In this document: positions 39,818-48,906 of the stretch, piece after piece
Position numbering within the stretch: position 1 is the first letter of the stretch
How the letters are laid out: the number at the start of each line of letters is the position of its first letter
From: Methanoculleus formosensis
GTDB lineage: Archaea > Halobacteriota > Methanomicrobia > Methanomicrobiales > Methanoculleaceae
Length of the DNA: 64,000 nucleotides
Assembly: GCF_025384765.1 (NCBI RefSeq)
Contig: NZ_VHLL01000002.1
Span: forward strand, 124,001-188,000
Direction: 5' to 3'
Position numbers and translations under genes: made by a program
The notes under the pieces: generated by a model
The model's input: only the letters and a program-made list of their open reading frames with translations
Told to the model about the DNA's origin: nothing
Databases searched by the model: none

Positions 39818-40620
39818 CGACACCTTCATTCTCGGTATACAGTCTTGCGACCCCCCTGCTCCGCTCCGGCGACGACGTCGCGGCGCACCTTCTCTCATCC
39901 GTCGAACGCTCGGCCGCCCGGGGATTCGAGACGGGCGACGTCGTGGTCGTGGCGGAGTCCGCTCTCGCCACCGCCGAAGGGCGGGTCGTGCGGCTTGCCG
40001 ATATCGAGCCCTCGGCGGACGCCCTCCGGCTCGCCGAAGAGTACCATATGGACCCCCGCCACGTCGAGGTGGTCCTCCGGGAGAGCGACCGGATCGTCGG
40101 GGGCATCCCGGGGTTCCTGCTCTGCATGAAGAACGGAACGCTCCTCCCAAACGCGGGGATCGACGCCTCGAACGCCCCGGAGGGCTCGCTCGTCCTCCTC
40201 CCCCTTGACCCGGATGCATCCGCCGCGCGTATCCGTGCGGCGATACGGGAGCGGTCGCGTGCGGACGTCGGGGTGATCGTCATCGACTCCCGGACGCACG
40301 CGATGCGGCTTGGGTGCTCCGGGGTCGCGATCGGGTGCTCGGGCATCCCCTCGGTGGTCGACGAGCGCGGGAAAAAAGACCTCTTCGGCCGCGAACTCGA
40401 GGTCACGAAGAGGGCGGTCGCGGACTGCATCGCCTCCGCCGCCGAACTCGTGATGGGCGAGGCGGGGGAGTGCGTCCCCGCGGCCGTGGTGCGGGGAGTC
40501 GGGCTCCCCGTCGGCGATTACGCCGGAGTCGCCACGATCGACGCTTCAGAGTGTCTCTTTATGGGCGTCGCGCTGCACGCCGACCCGTCCCTTCTCGTCG
40601 ATGGCAAGAGAGAACCCTGA
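39814..40620 (+). CDS. cofE: Coenzyme F420-0:L-glutamate ligase
   Basis: Adds the gamma-linked glutamates to F420-0 using GTP. It has 268 residues with family motifs GDVVVVAESALATAEGR, GFLLCMKNGTLLPNAGIDAS, LPLDPDASAARIR, VIVIDSRTHAMRLGC and DLFGRELEVTKRAVAD (metal/GTP-binding region). The ATGA overlap with the folP-like gene marks co-translation. Its last 75 bases overlap, on the opposite strand, the 3' end of cofC. Confidence 0.94.
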   Translation: MTTPSFSVYSLATPLLRSGDDVAAHLLSSVERSAARGFETGDVVVVAESALATAEGRVVRLADIEPSADALRLAEEYHMDPRHVEVVLRESDRIVGGIPGFLLCMKNGTLLPNAGIDASNAPEGSLVLLPLDPDASAARIRAAIRERSRADVGVIVIDSRTHAMRLGCSGVAIGCSGIPSVVDERGKKDLFGRELEVTKRAVADCIASAAELVMGEAGECVPAAVVRGVGLPVGDYAGVATIDASECLFMGVALHADPSLLVDGKREP

Positions 40621-41193
40621 GTTCTCCAGGTACTCCCTGCTCTTTCTCCCTTTTCCGTGGATGAGGATCTCGACCAGGTCCTCTTTCTCGTCGATATCGG
40701 TCGACATCCTGAATGAGTCGATCACCTCGACGGAGAAGTTGCACTCTCCGGCAATCCGCATATGGTCGAGGAAACTCGCGCCGTAGTAGTCGGCGCGGAA
40801 GCACTGCGGCTTTTTCAAGAATATGATATTCGTCCCGCCGCCCCGGCCGGGCACGATGGACATATCCTTCTCGGTTCGGATCAGCCGCTGGATATCCCCG
40901 GCCGTCACCAGGGGGATATCGCCCATGATGATGAGCGCAGGGCAGTGGAACTGCTTGAGCGCCCAGTTGATGGCATCATTGAGCGACTCCTTCCGGACAG
41001 CGATGAGGGCGTTCTCATGTTTGAAGGGGTGGGTGCAGAGGAGGGTGGCGCTGCACCCGGACTTCTGCACGGCGGCGATCACGTCTTCAAGCATCGCCCG
41101 GGCAAACGCTTCCCGCTCCTCCTGGTCGAGGATGCAGGAGAGGCGCGTCTTGGGGTTTACCGGCTTAAAGGGGATGAGCGCGTGGAAGTACAT
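40546..41193 (-). CDS. cofC: 2-phospho-L-lactate guanylyltransferase
   Basis: Makes the lactyl-guanosyl diphosphate donor for F420. The 215-residue nucleotidyltransferase starts MYFHALIPFKPVNPKTRLS, whose PxKxxxxxK/R-type loop binds GTP, then NDAINWALKQF, ALIIMGDIPLV (metal-binding Asp) and VPGRGGGTNIIFL. Its coding end runs 75 bases into the 3' end of cofE in antisense. Confidence 0.92.
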   Translation of the reverse strand: MYFHALIPFKPVNPKTRLSCILDQEEREAFARAMLEDVIAAVQKSGCSATLLCTHPFKHENALIAVRKESLNDAINWALKQFHCPALIIMGDIPLVTAGDIQRLIRTEKDMSIVPGRGGGTNIIFLKKPQCFRADYYGASFLDHMRIAGECNFSVEVIDSFRMSTDIDEKEDLVEILIHGKGRKSREYLENSGFSLAIDEKGRVGVQRDAHKETL

Positions 41194-41382
41194 CGAGAAA
41201 CGATTGTCGGGGCAGTATCAAAAAGGCATCGTTTTCCCGGCGGCGAGGAGAGGCAGGCGGAGATAACGGGAGCGCCCCGCCCGGCCGTCCCGCACCCCCC
41301 CGGCGCGGCGTTCCGGGGCTTTGTGAGGCGCAAAGACTCAGCGTTCCCGAAGGTTCATGTAAGGCGATGCCGACATGTACCC

Positions 41383-42378
41383 ATGCACCGGCGCGTGATC
41401 ACCTACTCACGGAACGCGTTCCTCCCCCTGACGACGGTCTGCCAGAACCGCTGCGGCTACTGCTGTTTCCGCACCCCCGTCGAGGACGGGTGCGTCATGC
41501 CGCCCGCTGAGGCGATCCGGACGCTGGACGCAAGCGCGGCGCTCGGGTGCACGGAAGCGCTCTTCACCTTCGGGGAGCGGCCCGGCGCGGTGCCGGGCTT
41601 TGGCGAGGTGCTCGGGCGGCTCGGCTACGCGGATATCCTCGACTACGTCTACGACCTCTCACTTGCGGCGATCGAGCGCGATCTCCTCCCGCACACCAAC
41701 GCCGGCATCCTCACCTACGAGGAACTCGACCGGCTCCGCGAGGTGAACGCGAGCATGGGGCTGATGCTCGAGACGACTGCGGAGGTCGCAGCGCACCAGA
41801 ACTCCCCCGGGAAGGACCCCGCGGTCAGGATAGAGATGATCGAGAACGCCGGGAGACTCTCGATCCCGTTCACGACCGGGATCCTGCTCGGGATCGGCGA
41901 GACGATGGACGACCGCGAGGAGTCGCTCCGGGTCATCGCCGACCTCCACGCACGGTTTGGCCATATCCAGGAGGTTATCGTCCAGAACTTCTGTCCGAAA
42001 CCCGGGACCGCGATGGAGGGTGCGGCGGTTCCCGGGACCGACGAGATCTGCGCGACGATCAGCCTCGCCCGCGAGATCCTTCCCTCCGACGTCGCCGTCC
42101 AGATACCCCCGAACCTTGCGGACGCATCCCGTCTCATCGGGTGCGGCGTGAACGACCTCGGCGGGGTCTCCCCGCTCACCGTCGATTACGTCAACCCCGA
42201 GCACCCCTGGCCGCAGATCGACGAACTCCGGCGCCTCGTCGGGGACGCCGAACTCTGCGAACGGCTCTGCATCTACCCGCATCACATCGAGCGGGGCTGG
42301 TACTCTCCCCGGCTCGAACCCCTCATCCGGCGGCTCAGAGAGAGGATTGCCGCACCCGACCGGGGCGCGGGTGCATAA
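41383..42378 (+). CDS. cofG: FO synthase subunit 1, radical SAM
   Basis: With CofH it builds the deazaflavin chromophore of F420. It has 331 residues and the radical SAM motif CQNRCGYC near residue 22, then FTFGERP, GLMLETTAEV, SPGKDPAVRIEMI, FTTGILLGIGE and VIVQNFCPKPGT. The ATG at 41383 is the only close in-frame start; the open frame upstream is antisense to cofC. cofH is not in this window. Confidence 0.94.
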   Translation: MHRRVITYSRNAFLPLTTVCQNRCGYCCFRTPVEDGCVMPPAEAIRTLDASAALGCTEALFTFGERPGAVPGFGEVLGRLGYADILDYVYDLSLAAIERDLLPHTNAGILTYEELDRLREVNASMGLMLETTAEVAAHQNSPGKDPAVRIEMIENAGRLSIPFTTGILLGIGETMDDREESLRVIADLHARFGHIQEVIVQNFCPKPGTAMEGAAVPGTDEICATISLAREILPSDVAVQIPPNLADASRLIGCGVNDLGGVSPLTVDYVNPEHPWPQIDELRRLVGDAELCERLCIYPHHIERGWYSPRLEPLIRRLRERIAAPDRGAGA

Positions 42379-42421
42379 CCTCATGACAAATCCCGGACAA
42401 CACCTATCAGGAGATTAGATC

Positions 42422-43147
42422 ATGAAGCAGGCTGACCTCCTCTACACAGGGAAGGCTAAATCCGTCTACCGCACCGACGACCCGGAAGTATACATCATGA
42501 AATTCCGGGACGACATCACGGCGTTTGACGGCGAGAAGAAAGACACCCTGGAAGGGAAAGGAAGATATAACGCGGAAGTTTCGACCTTCATCTTCAGGTA
42601 CCTGGAAGAGCACGGGATCAGGACGCATTACCTCGAGAGCATCGAGCCCGGCGTCATCGCGGTGCGAAACCTCACGATGATCCCGCTCGAGGTGATCGTG
42701 AGAAACGTCGCGGCCGGCTCGATCGTGCGCAACTACCCCTTCAGGGAAGGCGCCCCGCTCGATCCACCGGTGATCGTCATCGACTACAAGAGCGACGCCC
42801 ACCACGACCCGATGTTGAACGACGACCTGATCTACGCTCTCGGCCTCGCCACGCCCGAGGAACTCGACCAGATCAAGGCTCTCGCGCTCGCAATAAACGC
42901 CCTCCTCACGGACTACCTCAACCTGCGCGGCATCACCCTGGTCGACTTCAAGATGGAGTTCGGCCGGTACAACGGCGAGATCGTCCTCGGCGACGAGATC
43001 AGCATGGACTCGATGCGCCTCTGGGACAAGGAGACCGGGACGTCCCTCGACAAGGACGTCTACCGGTTCGGCAAAGGGGACGTCATGGAGACCTACGCCG
43101 GCGTCTCGAAACGGATACTCTCGGCGCCCTGGGGCGAGCCCGCATGA
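42422..43147 (+). CDS. purC: SAICAR synthase (purine biosynthesis)
   Basis: Phosphoribosylaminoimidazole-succinocarboxamide synthase, 241 residues. LLYTGKAKSVYRTDDPEVY (ATP-binding loop), FRDDITAFDGEKKDTLEGKG, the catalytic region EVIVRNVAAGSIVRNYPF and LVDFKMEFGRYNGEIVLGDE are characteristic. ATG at 42422 follows AGGAG-like bases. Its stop overlaps a short frame that looks like the beginning of purS. Confidence 0.96.
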   Translation: MKQADLLYTGKAKSVYRTDDPEVYIMKFRDDITAFDGEKKDTLEGKGRYNAEVSTFIFRYLEEHGIRTHYLESIEPGVIAVRNLTMIPLEVIVRNVAAGSIVRNYPFREGAPLDPPVIVIDYKSDAHHDPMLNDDLIYALGLATPEELDQIKALALAINALLTDYLNLRGITLVDFKMEFGRYNGEIVLGDEISMDSMRLWDKETGTSLDKDVYRFGKGDVMETYAGVSKRILSAPWGEPA

Positions 43148-43260
43148 ACTGCACCGCCGTCGTCACCATCGGAGCGAAAGAGGAGATGCCCGGCTCAGAC
43201 GGCGGAGTCAAAATATTTAACTCGCTGATAGCCTATACCGAAGAGTACAGGCGCCGGTAA
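43144..43260 (+). pseudogene. Possible truncated purS-like remnant
   Basis: A 38-codon frame overlapping the purC stop as ATGA: MNCTAVVTIGAKEEMPGSDG, then unrelated sequence ending EEYRRR. The first ~18 residues have the strand pattern of PurS (usually ~80 residues and often next to purC), but the rest is missing and a TATA-like AAAATATTTAAC (43210-43221) for the next gene lies within it. It may alternatively be a small unknown protein. Confidence 0.3.
43210..43221 (+). promoter_or_regulatory. TATA box for ferredoxin-thioredoxin reductase gene
   Basis: AAAATATTTAAC about 65 bases before the 43284 start, matching archaeal box A. Confidence 0.5.
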
Positions 43261-43283
43261 GTTGTATAATTGGAGTTTTGATC

Positions 43284-43562
43284 ATGAGTGAAGAAGGGAT
43301 CAAAGAGGCGCGGACCAGGGCAAAGGTATACGCGAAGGAGAAAGGGTTCGTCTTGAACGTCGACGAGAAGCAGCTCGATGCCGTCCTCCGCGGGCTCGCC
43401 CGGAACAAGGAGCGGTTCGGGGAGGCATACTGCCCCTGCAGGCTCCGGAGCGGCGACCCCGAGAAGGACCGGATCATCATCTGCCCCTGCGTCTACCACG
43501 AGGAAGAGATCGAGGGGCAGGGGCTCTGCCACTGCCGGCTGTTCTTCAAGAAGGGCGAGTAA
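43284..43562 (+). CDS. Ferredoxin-thioredoxin reductase catalytic subunit
   Basis: A 92-residue iron-sulfur protein. CPCRLRSG, then IIICPCVYHEE, then LCHC give the CPC-(16)-CPC-(8)-CHC pattern of the FTR catalytic chain, which uses a [4Fe-4S] cluster next to a redox disulfide to reduce thioredoxin from ferredoxin. ATG at 43284 has GGAG eight bases upstream. No variable subunit is adjacent, as is normal in methanogens. Confidence 0.92.
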   Translation: MSEEGIKEARTRAKVYAKEKGFVLNVDEKQLDAVLRGLARNKERFGEAYCPCRLRSGDPEKDRIIICPCVYHEEEIEGQGLCHCRLFFKKGE

Positions 43563-44035
43563 TTTTTGGGGCCAGCAGCCGTACTGCCAAATCCGGCCTG
43601 GCGGTGCCTGAGCTCCGAATCGTGACCACTCGCGCCAGCACCGCTCGTACGCGTGATCGTCGGTTGCGCTCCGGTTGTGGCTTGTGTGGTGGCTATCGCC
43701 ATTGGGGAGGGGGCTCGCGGGGAGGGGGGATCGCCCCCCTCCGGGGCCCTCCCCCGGGTGGCGATATCCAGTGGAAAGCCGTTTCACCCTTTTTGCCCAG
43801 AATGCGGCTCAGATGGTAGACGCCCCGGACATAAGGGCTCCAATTAGGGTATACCGAATATTCGGAGGTCTTTTTGGGATGGCCTCGGGCAAGAAATGTC
43901 TTCTGTGCCGCACGTCCAGGCATAATTACTGGGGAGGTCATCCCAAAACGCTATTACCGGGAGGGGGACACCCGTCCGGGGACCCTTGCTCATTTCATGC
44001 CCCGATTCTACGACCCGTCGCACTCATCCCCCCGT
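43563..44035. other. Intergenic region with strong hairpins
   Basis: Near 43716-43742 GGAGGGGGG/CCCCCCTCC brackets ATCG, with outer G/C-rich arms, a REP-like or terminator structure. GGGATGGCCTC (43876) and GAGGTCATCCC (~43935) form a second, wider stem. A small frame from ATG 43879 with GGAGGT nine bases upstream reads MASGKKCLLCRTSRHNYWGG and runs to 44064, overlapping the AarF gene; it is too doubtful to call a gene. Confidence 0.45.
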
Positions 44036-45685
44036 TCACTTCCGGATCCCCCGGCTGTACCTGAGGACGTTGTAGACCGCGTAGAACCCGACGATCACCG
44101 CAAAGACGTAGCCCAGCGTTGCGAGCGTCGAGACATACCCGGGCACGGGGACGTCGGCAACCCGGAGCACCAGCGACGAGCCCACGACGATCGCGGCGAC
44201 AACCACCCCCACGATGATCTTGTCGCTCGTCCGGTCGATGACGCCGACGATCTCGTCGAGGTCGTGACCCTCGAGTTCGAGCGTGATGGTGCCCTCCGAG
44301 AGCGTCTTGAGCGTCTCGTTCACGTTCCCGGGGATGGCGATGAGGCTCTCGACCGCACCGACGATCGAGTGCATCGCACCCGTCACGTTATCGGGGGAGA
44401 GCCGCTGCGCCGCAGCGATATCGAGGAGGTACGGCCGGATCCTCTGGTCGAAGTTGAACGAGGGCTCGAGCCGGGTGCCGATGTCCATCACCATGACGAT
44501 CACCTTCATCATGATCATCAGGGTCGACGGCACCCGGATACGGTACCGACGAAGGGTCTCGGTCAGGCCCCGGATCGCCGTCCCGAAGTTCATCTGCTCG
44601 ATCTTCGTCTCCCGGTAGTCGAGCAGGACCACATAGAGGTCGTCTTTCACCGCATCGAGCACCGCCGGATCGATCCGGACGTCGAGTTTCTTGAGCGCTG
44701 AGATCACCCCGGCGACGTCCGTTCCGCTCATGGCGAGGAGAAGGTCCACGAAGACCCGCCGCCGCTCCGGGCGGAGGACGCCGACGATGCCGTAGTCGAG
44801 GAAGACGACCTCGCCCTTGCGTGTCACGAGAAGGTTGCCCGGGTGCGGGTCGCCGTGAAAGAAGCCGTCGACGAAGATCTGCTTGACGTAGGCCTCAAAC
44901 CCTGTCGCGGCGATATCCCCCGGGGAAAGGCCGAGGGCCTGGATCGCCTCGACGTCATCGATCCGTACACCCTCCACGTAGTCCATCGCAAGCATGGCAG
45001 GGCCGGAGAGGTCCCAGTGGATGCGGGGGATCCTCACGCACGGCAGGTCGGCGAGGTTCCGCCCGAGGCGCTCCGCGTTCATCCCGTCCTGAGTGAAATC
45101 GAGTTCGCGCCGGATCTGGGTCACGAACTCGTCCACCACCCCCTCCGGGTTGTAGACTCGCAGGTCGGGGAAGAGTGCGTTCGCCCGCTTTGCGAGCGAC
45201 CGCAGGATCGTGATATCGGTCTCGATCAACTCGGCGATCCCCGGGCGCTGCACCTTGAGGGCGAGTATCCGGCCGTCCCGCGTCACGGCGCGGTGCACCT
45301 GCGAGAGCGAAGCCGACGCGACCGGTTCCGCCTCGATGATATCGAAGCACTCATCGAGGTTCCTGCAATGCTCTGCGATCACCGGCCGGATATCGGCGTA
45401 AGGGACCGGAGCGACCCGGTCCTGGAGTTTCTGCAGTTCCTCGACCATCTCGGGGGGGAGGAGTTCCCGGCGGGTGCTCATGATCTGTCCGAACTTGACG
45501 TAGGTGGGCCCCAGTTCCTCGATGGCGAGCCGGATCCGTTCGTAGACCGACTGATCGTCTTTCCGGGTCTTCCCGAACCCCCGCAGCCGTTCTCCGCCGG
45601 GGACGAACTCTTCGACGAGGATCCCGAAGCCGTATTTGACCAGCACATCACCTATCTGGCGGTAGCGCTGGAACCGGGTGACCAT
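44036..45685 (-). CDS. AarF/UbiB/ABC1-type kinase-like protein
   Basis: A 549-residue atypical kinase. It has the KxGQ motif (YVKFGQIMSTR) at ~70, an Ala-rich loop in VASASLSQVHRAV, IRRELDF, FFHGDPHPGNLLV (catalytic Asp region), VFLDYGIVG, and two C-terminal membrane helices (IIVGVVVAAIVVGSSLVL; VFAVIVGFYAVYNVL). Members influence isoprenoid-lipid or quinone metabolism; the role in a methanogen is unknown. Last gene of the minus-strand series after the MFS gene, 43 bases away. Confidence 0.9.
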   Translation of the reverse strand: MVTRFQRYRQIGDVLVKYGFGILVEEFVPGGERLRGFGKTRKDDQSVYERIRLAIEELGPTYVKFGQIMSTRRELLPPEMVEELQKLQDRVAPVPYADIRPVIAEHCRNLDECFDIIEAEPVASASLSQVHRAVTRDGRILALKVQRPGIAELIETDITILRSLAKRANALFPDLRVYNPEGVVDEFVTQIRRELDFTQDGMNAERLGRNLADLPCVRIPRIHWDLSGPAMLAMDYVEGVRIDDVEAIQALGLSPGDIAATGFEAYVKQIFVDGFFHGDPHPGNLLVTRKGEVVFLDYGIVGVLRPERRRVFVDLLLAMSGTDVAGVISALKKLDVRIDPAVLDAVKDDLYVVLLDYRETKIEQMNFGTAIRGLTETLRRYRIRVPSTLMIMMKVIVMVMDIGTRLEPSFNFDQRIRPYLLDIAAAQRLSPDNVTGAMHSIVGAVESLIAIPGNVNETLKTLSEGTITLELEGHDLDEIVGVIDRTSDKIIVGVVVAAIVVGSSLVLRVADVPVPGYVSTLATLGYVFAVIVGFYAVYNVLRYSRGIRK

Positions 45686-45728
45686 CGGGGATGAATCCGC
45701 ACTCCCGATACTTAAGGGATGGGGCGAT

Positions 45729-46898
45729 TCATCCCCGGGTGGGGAGCCGGCCCCGTACGAGGGACTTCCAGGGGTAGGGGACGAGGAGGAAGAGCGGCAC
45801 GGCGAAGACGATCGCGAGCGGGATCGTGGTGAGGCCGAGCGTGAGCGTCGAGATATCGGCGATCCAGCCGGTTACCGAGACCCCCATTCCGCCGACGCCG
45901 ACCGCGAGCCCGAGCATCAGCCCGGAGACGAGCCCGACATTTCCCGGGGCTATCTCGTGGGCCATCGCGACGGTGACGGCGAAGGTCGACCAGAGGATGA
46001 ACCCGAAGATCATCAGCGCGACGAGCGAGACGATGCCCCCCGTGGTGAGGAATACGACGAACGGCGGGATGGCGGTGACAAGCCCCAGGATCGTGTACTC
46101 TTTGCGGCCGTAGCGATCGGAGAGAGCGCCGCCGACGACCTGCCCCGCGACCCCGGCGATGAGCATCCCCGAGACCAGGATGTTCGCGGTCACGAGGTCG
46201 AACCCCCGCATCGTGAGGATGGTGGGGAGGAAAGCGACCGAGCCGAAGATCGCCCATGCCCGGAGACCGGATGCCGCGACCAGAAGGCCGACCGCCCGGT
46301 AGGAGGGGCGGGTAGCCGGGACGACGGGGTCAGGGACGGCGCTGCGGTCGGGGGCGGGGAGGATGCGCCGGAGCACCACCGCCATCACGAGGCCGGGGAC
46401 GGCGAGCAGGGCGAGGCCCGGGAGGCCCATCAGCCCGACGGCGATCCCTGCGCAGATGGGGCCGATGGCGTAGCCCAGGTTGCCGCCGATGACGAAGTAG
46501 GAGGTGATCCTGCCCCGGCTCGCGTCCCGGGTCAGGCGGCTGACGGTGCCGAGTGCGCTCGGGTGGAAGAAGGCGTGCCCGAGCGCCGCGACGGCTACGG
46601 ACGCGAGGACGAGGTAGTAGTTGTCGAGCAGCCCGACGATGGAGATGAAGACCGCGCTGATGGCGACGCTCGTGCCGATGTGGACGGCAAACCCCCGGGT
46701 ATCGAAGACCCAGCCGACGAGCGGCTGCACGAACGACGACGTGAGGTTGTAGATCGTGACGATCAGCCCCGCGAGGAAGAACGAGTAGCCCTGCTCCACG
46801 ATGAGGAGCGGGAGGATTGCCGGGAGGACGGGCGAGTAGAGGTCGGTGACCAGGTGGGCGGCGGAGAGCCCCCAGACTGATCTGGTATTGGAAGTCAC
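45729..46898 (-). CDS. MFS transporter, fosmidomycin-resistance (Fsr)-like
   Basis: A 389-residue, 12-helix transporter. The beginning (GLSAAHLVTDLYSPVLPAIL), FHPSALGTVSRL and YFVIGGNLGYAIGPICAG resemble the Fsr family of drug exporters. The physiological substrate is unknown. It starts four bases after the METTL5-like methyltransferase gene and therefore belongs to the same transcript. Confidence 0.88.
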   Translation of the reverse strand: MTSNTRSVWGLSAAHLVTDLYSPVLPAILPLLIVEQGYSFFLAGLIVTIYNLTSSFVQPLVGWVFDTRGFAVHIGTSVAISAVFISIVGLLDNYYLVLASVAVAALGHAFFHPSALGTVSRLTRDASRGRITSYFVIGGNLGYAIGPICAGIAVGLMGLPGLALLAVPGLVMAVVLRRILPAPDRSAVPDPVVPATRPSYRAVGLLVAASGLRAWAIFGSVAFLPTILTMRGFDLVTANILVSGMLIAGVAGQVVGGALSDRYGRKEYTILGLVTAIPPFVVFLTTGGIVSLVALMIFGFILWSTFAVTVAMAHEIAPGNVGLVSGLMLGLAVGVGGMGVSVTGWIADISTLTLGLTTIPLAIVFAVPLFLLVPYPWKSLVRGRLPTRG

Positions 46899-46902
46899 GG
46901 TA

Positions 46903-47514
46903 TTAGATCCGTCTCAAGTGTATGACTTCTACGGTAATATCCACCCGGTCTTTACGGTGGTGCGCAAACGTCCGCTTCATCGGGAATGCGCACCGGATCA
47001 CCTCCTCGATCTCCGCCCGGCCTTCGGTGTAGGCGGCGACGAACGGGGTCGAACCTTCGTTGAAGATGCCGTAAACCTCGCCCGCGAGTTCGAGCGCCCG
47101 GTCGATGAACGGCCGGTCGGCATGCGCCTTCTGCGCTCCGAACGGCGGGTTCATCACGACTGTGTCGCAGGCGAGACTCCCCCAGTCGACACCGGGGTCG
47201 CGGACGTCGGCGACCAGGAACTCGACGGAGACGCCGAGCGTCTCCGCGTTCCGCCGGGCGATCTCGATCGCCGCCGGGTCGATCTCGAGCCCGGTCACGG
47301 GAGAGGCGCCGAGGAGTGCCGCGCCGCAGGCGAGGAACCCCGTCCCGCACCCGAGATCAGAGACCGCTCTTCCCTCGATCGCCCCCTGCATCGCGGCATG
47401 GTGAAGGAGGCGGGCCGCCACCGGCGCCGGGGTCTGGTACTGCTCGAGCCGGGCGGTCGGCCGCTCGAACCCGGCGAGGCGTTCGAGCCGCATCTCAAGG
47501 TGGCGCAGGTTCAT
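46903..47514 (-). CDS. METTL5-like RNA N6-adenine methyltransferase
   Basis: A 203-residue Rossmann methyltransferase with LEQYQTPAPVAARLL, motif I VSDLGCGTGFLACGAALLG and the N6-adenine signature NPPFGAQ. Archaeal/eukaryal METTL5-type enzymes methylate rRNA adenine. The ATG at 47514 overlaps the dph2 stop as ATGA. Its position next to dph2 suggests a translation-related job. Confidence 0.87.
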   Translation of the reverse strand: MNLRHLEMRLERLAGFERPTARLEQYQTPAPVAARLLHHAAMQGAIEGRAVSDLGCGTGFLACGAALLGASPVTGLEIDPAAIEIARRNAETLGVSVEFLVADVRDPGVDWGSLACDTVVMNPPFGAQKAHADRPFIDRALELAGEVYGIFNEGSTPFVAAYTEGRAEIEEVIRCAFPMKRTFAHHRKDRVDITVEVIHLRRI

Positions 47515-48464
47515 GGCGCGAGGTACTCGTCGATGGCATAGTCGTCCCAGTCCCGGGCGCCGCAGAGGATCTCGAACTCCGGCGGGGTCAGCACCGGAAC
47601 GGGGAACCTGACCTGGTCGTCGTAGGCGAGCCGGGGGCAGGCGGTGTTCACGTAGGCCCCAAACCCGAGGTCGAGCATCTCGGCAGGCGAGACCTCGCGC
47701 ATCGCGACCAGGAACGCCCGGTCGGAGAGGGCGGCGAGCCTTCGGGCGAGGGCCATCCGCTGCTGCCCGCTCTTGGTGCTGACGAGGATCCCGTAGTTCG
47801 CGGCGTCCCGCGCCTTCTCCATCACCGCGGCGCGGCGGCGGACCAGGCGGTCGGCGTCCACCTCCTGCGCCTCGCCGGTGTAGGGGTCGAGCGCGACGAC
47901 GCGGGCCCGGGTCGCGAGCCGGATCCCGATGGGGTGGAAGACCCCCGTCCCCACGAAGAGGATCTCCTCCGCTCCCGTCGCCCGTGCGGCGGCGAAGTTG
48001 CACCCGAGCACCTGCCCGGGGATCGGCGTCCGGCCGTCGCCGGGGGCGACGATCGCCTCGATGCCGCGATCGTGGAGATACGCCGCCATCGCGTCGAGGA
48101 GGTGGACGTGCTGGACGGTGGTGACGAGGCCGATCCGGCGGGCGGTCAGAAGAGGAAGGGCCATCTCAAGCACGGTTACGTCAAAGTCGAACCGGACGGG
48201 CTCGTAGATGACATTAGATCGCTCATCGACCGGGGCGTGGCCGAAGTGCACCAGGACGTCCGCGTACGCGAGGGTGTCGAGCGCGAGGTCGCAGGCCCCG
48301 TAGCAGGGGTCGCCACTGACGATCACCTCGAACCCCTCGCGGCGGAGGGCGGCGGCCGTCCCCGGCGCCTGCCGGGCGAGCCCGGCGGGGAACTGGAGGG
48401 CGACCGAGCGTGCCCCGCGTTCGCGGAGCCGCTCGATGAGATCAGAGACAGGTATCAACGACAC
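47511..48464 (-). CDS. dph2: Diphthamide biosynthesis enzyme Dph2
   Basis: Non-canonical radical SAM enzyme that transfers 3-amino-3-carboxypropyl to the EF-2 histidine. It has 317 residues. The three cluster Cys are seen in [17 protein letters not shown] and [11 protein letters not shown]. The GTG start at 48464 overlaps the hpt 3' end by 23 bases. One gene does the work of eukaryotic Dph1/Dph2, as is usual in archaea. Confidence 0.93.
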   Translation of the reverse strand: MSLIPVSDLIERLRERGARSVALQFPAGLARQAPGTAAALRREGFEVIVSGDPCYGACDLALDTLAYADVLVHFGHAPVDERSNVIYEPVRFDFDVTVLEMALPLLTARRIGLVTTVQHVHLLDAMAAYLHDRGIEAIVAPGDGRTPIPGQVLGCNFAAARATGAEEILFVGTGVFHPIGIRLATRARVVALDPYTGEAQEVDADRLVRRRAAVMEKARDAANYGILVSTKSGQQRMALARRLAALSDRAFLVAMREVSPAEMLDLGFGAYVNTACPRLAYDDQVRFPVPVLTPPEFEILCGARDWDDYAIDEYLAP

Positions 48465-48906
48465 GCACCTGTGTCTCGGCGCCCGTCATCTCGATCGCAC
48501 TGATGAGGGCGCGGAGCGTCCCGCCGGTGCTGCAGACGTCGTCGATGATCACGACCCGGTCACCCGGATTGACGCCGTTTAAGTAGAGCTCGCCCTTCGA
48601 GTAACCGGTGGCCTGGTGGACCGCGACCTCGCCGGGGAGGCCGTAAGGGCGTTTCCTGACGACCACGAGGGGGATGTCCGTCATCATCGAGAATGCAACG
48701 CCGATGTGGATGCCCATAGCCTCGCAGACGACGATCTTGTCGACGTCCGCAAGGTCCAGGCTCCGCACCATGGCGCACCCGATCTCGCGGAGGAGCGCGG
48801 GCTCGAGGAGCGGCACCCCGTCGGTGATCGGGTTGATGAAGTAGTTGTACTCTCCCCGCTTCATGACCGGGGAGGTTTCCAGCGAATGAATCAGGCGTTC
48901 AAGCAT
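48442..48906 (-). CDS. hpt: Hypoxanthine/guanine phosphoribosyltransferase, archaeal type
   Basis: Purine salvage enzyme of 154 residues. The PRPP-binding motif is [14 protein letters not shown] near residue 118; [15 protein letters not shown] and [13 protein letters not shown] are typical of archaeal Hpt rather than Apt. The ATG at 48906 overlaps the mfnA stop; a GTG at 48915 is possible. Base preference (hypoxanthine versus adenine) is inferred from the family. Confidence 0.85.
   Translation of the reverse strand: MLERLIHSLETSPVMKRGEYNYFINPITDGVPLLEPALLREIGCAMVRSLDLADVDKIVVCEAMGIHIGVAFSMMTDIPLVVVRKRPYGLPGEVAVHQATGYSKGELYLNGVNPGDRVVIIDDVCSTGGTLRALISAIEMTGAETQVRVVDTCL

Noticed and set aside
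38249-40219. 656-codon minus-strand frame
   Set aside because: Runs opposite folD, folP-like and cofE, all firmly identified.
43879-44064. Small Cys-containing protein gene after GGAGGT
   Set aside because: It overlaps the AarF coding end, lies in palindromic DNA and degenerates into low-complexity sequence; left as an observation.
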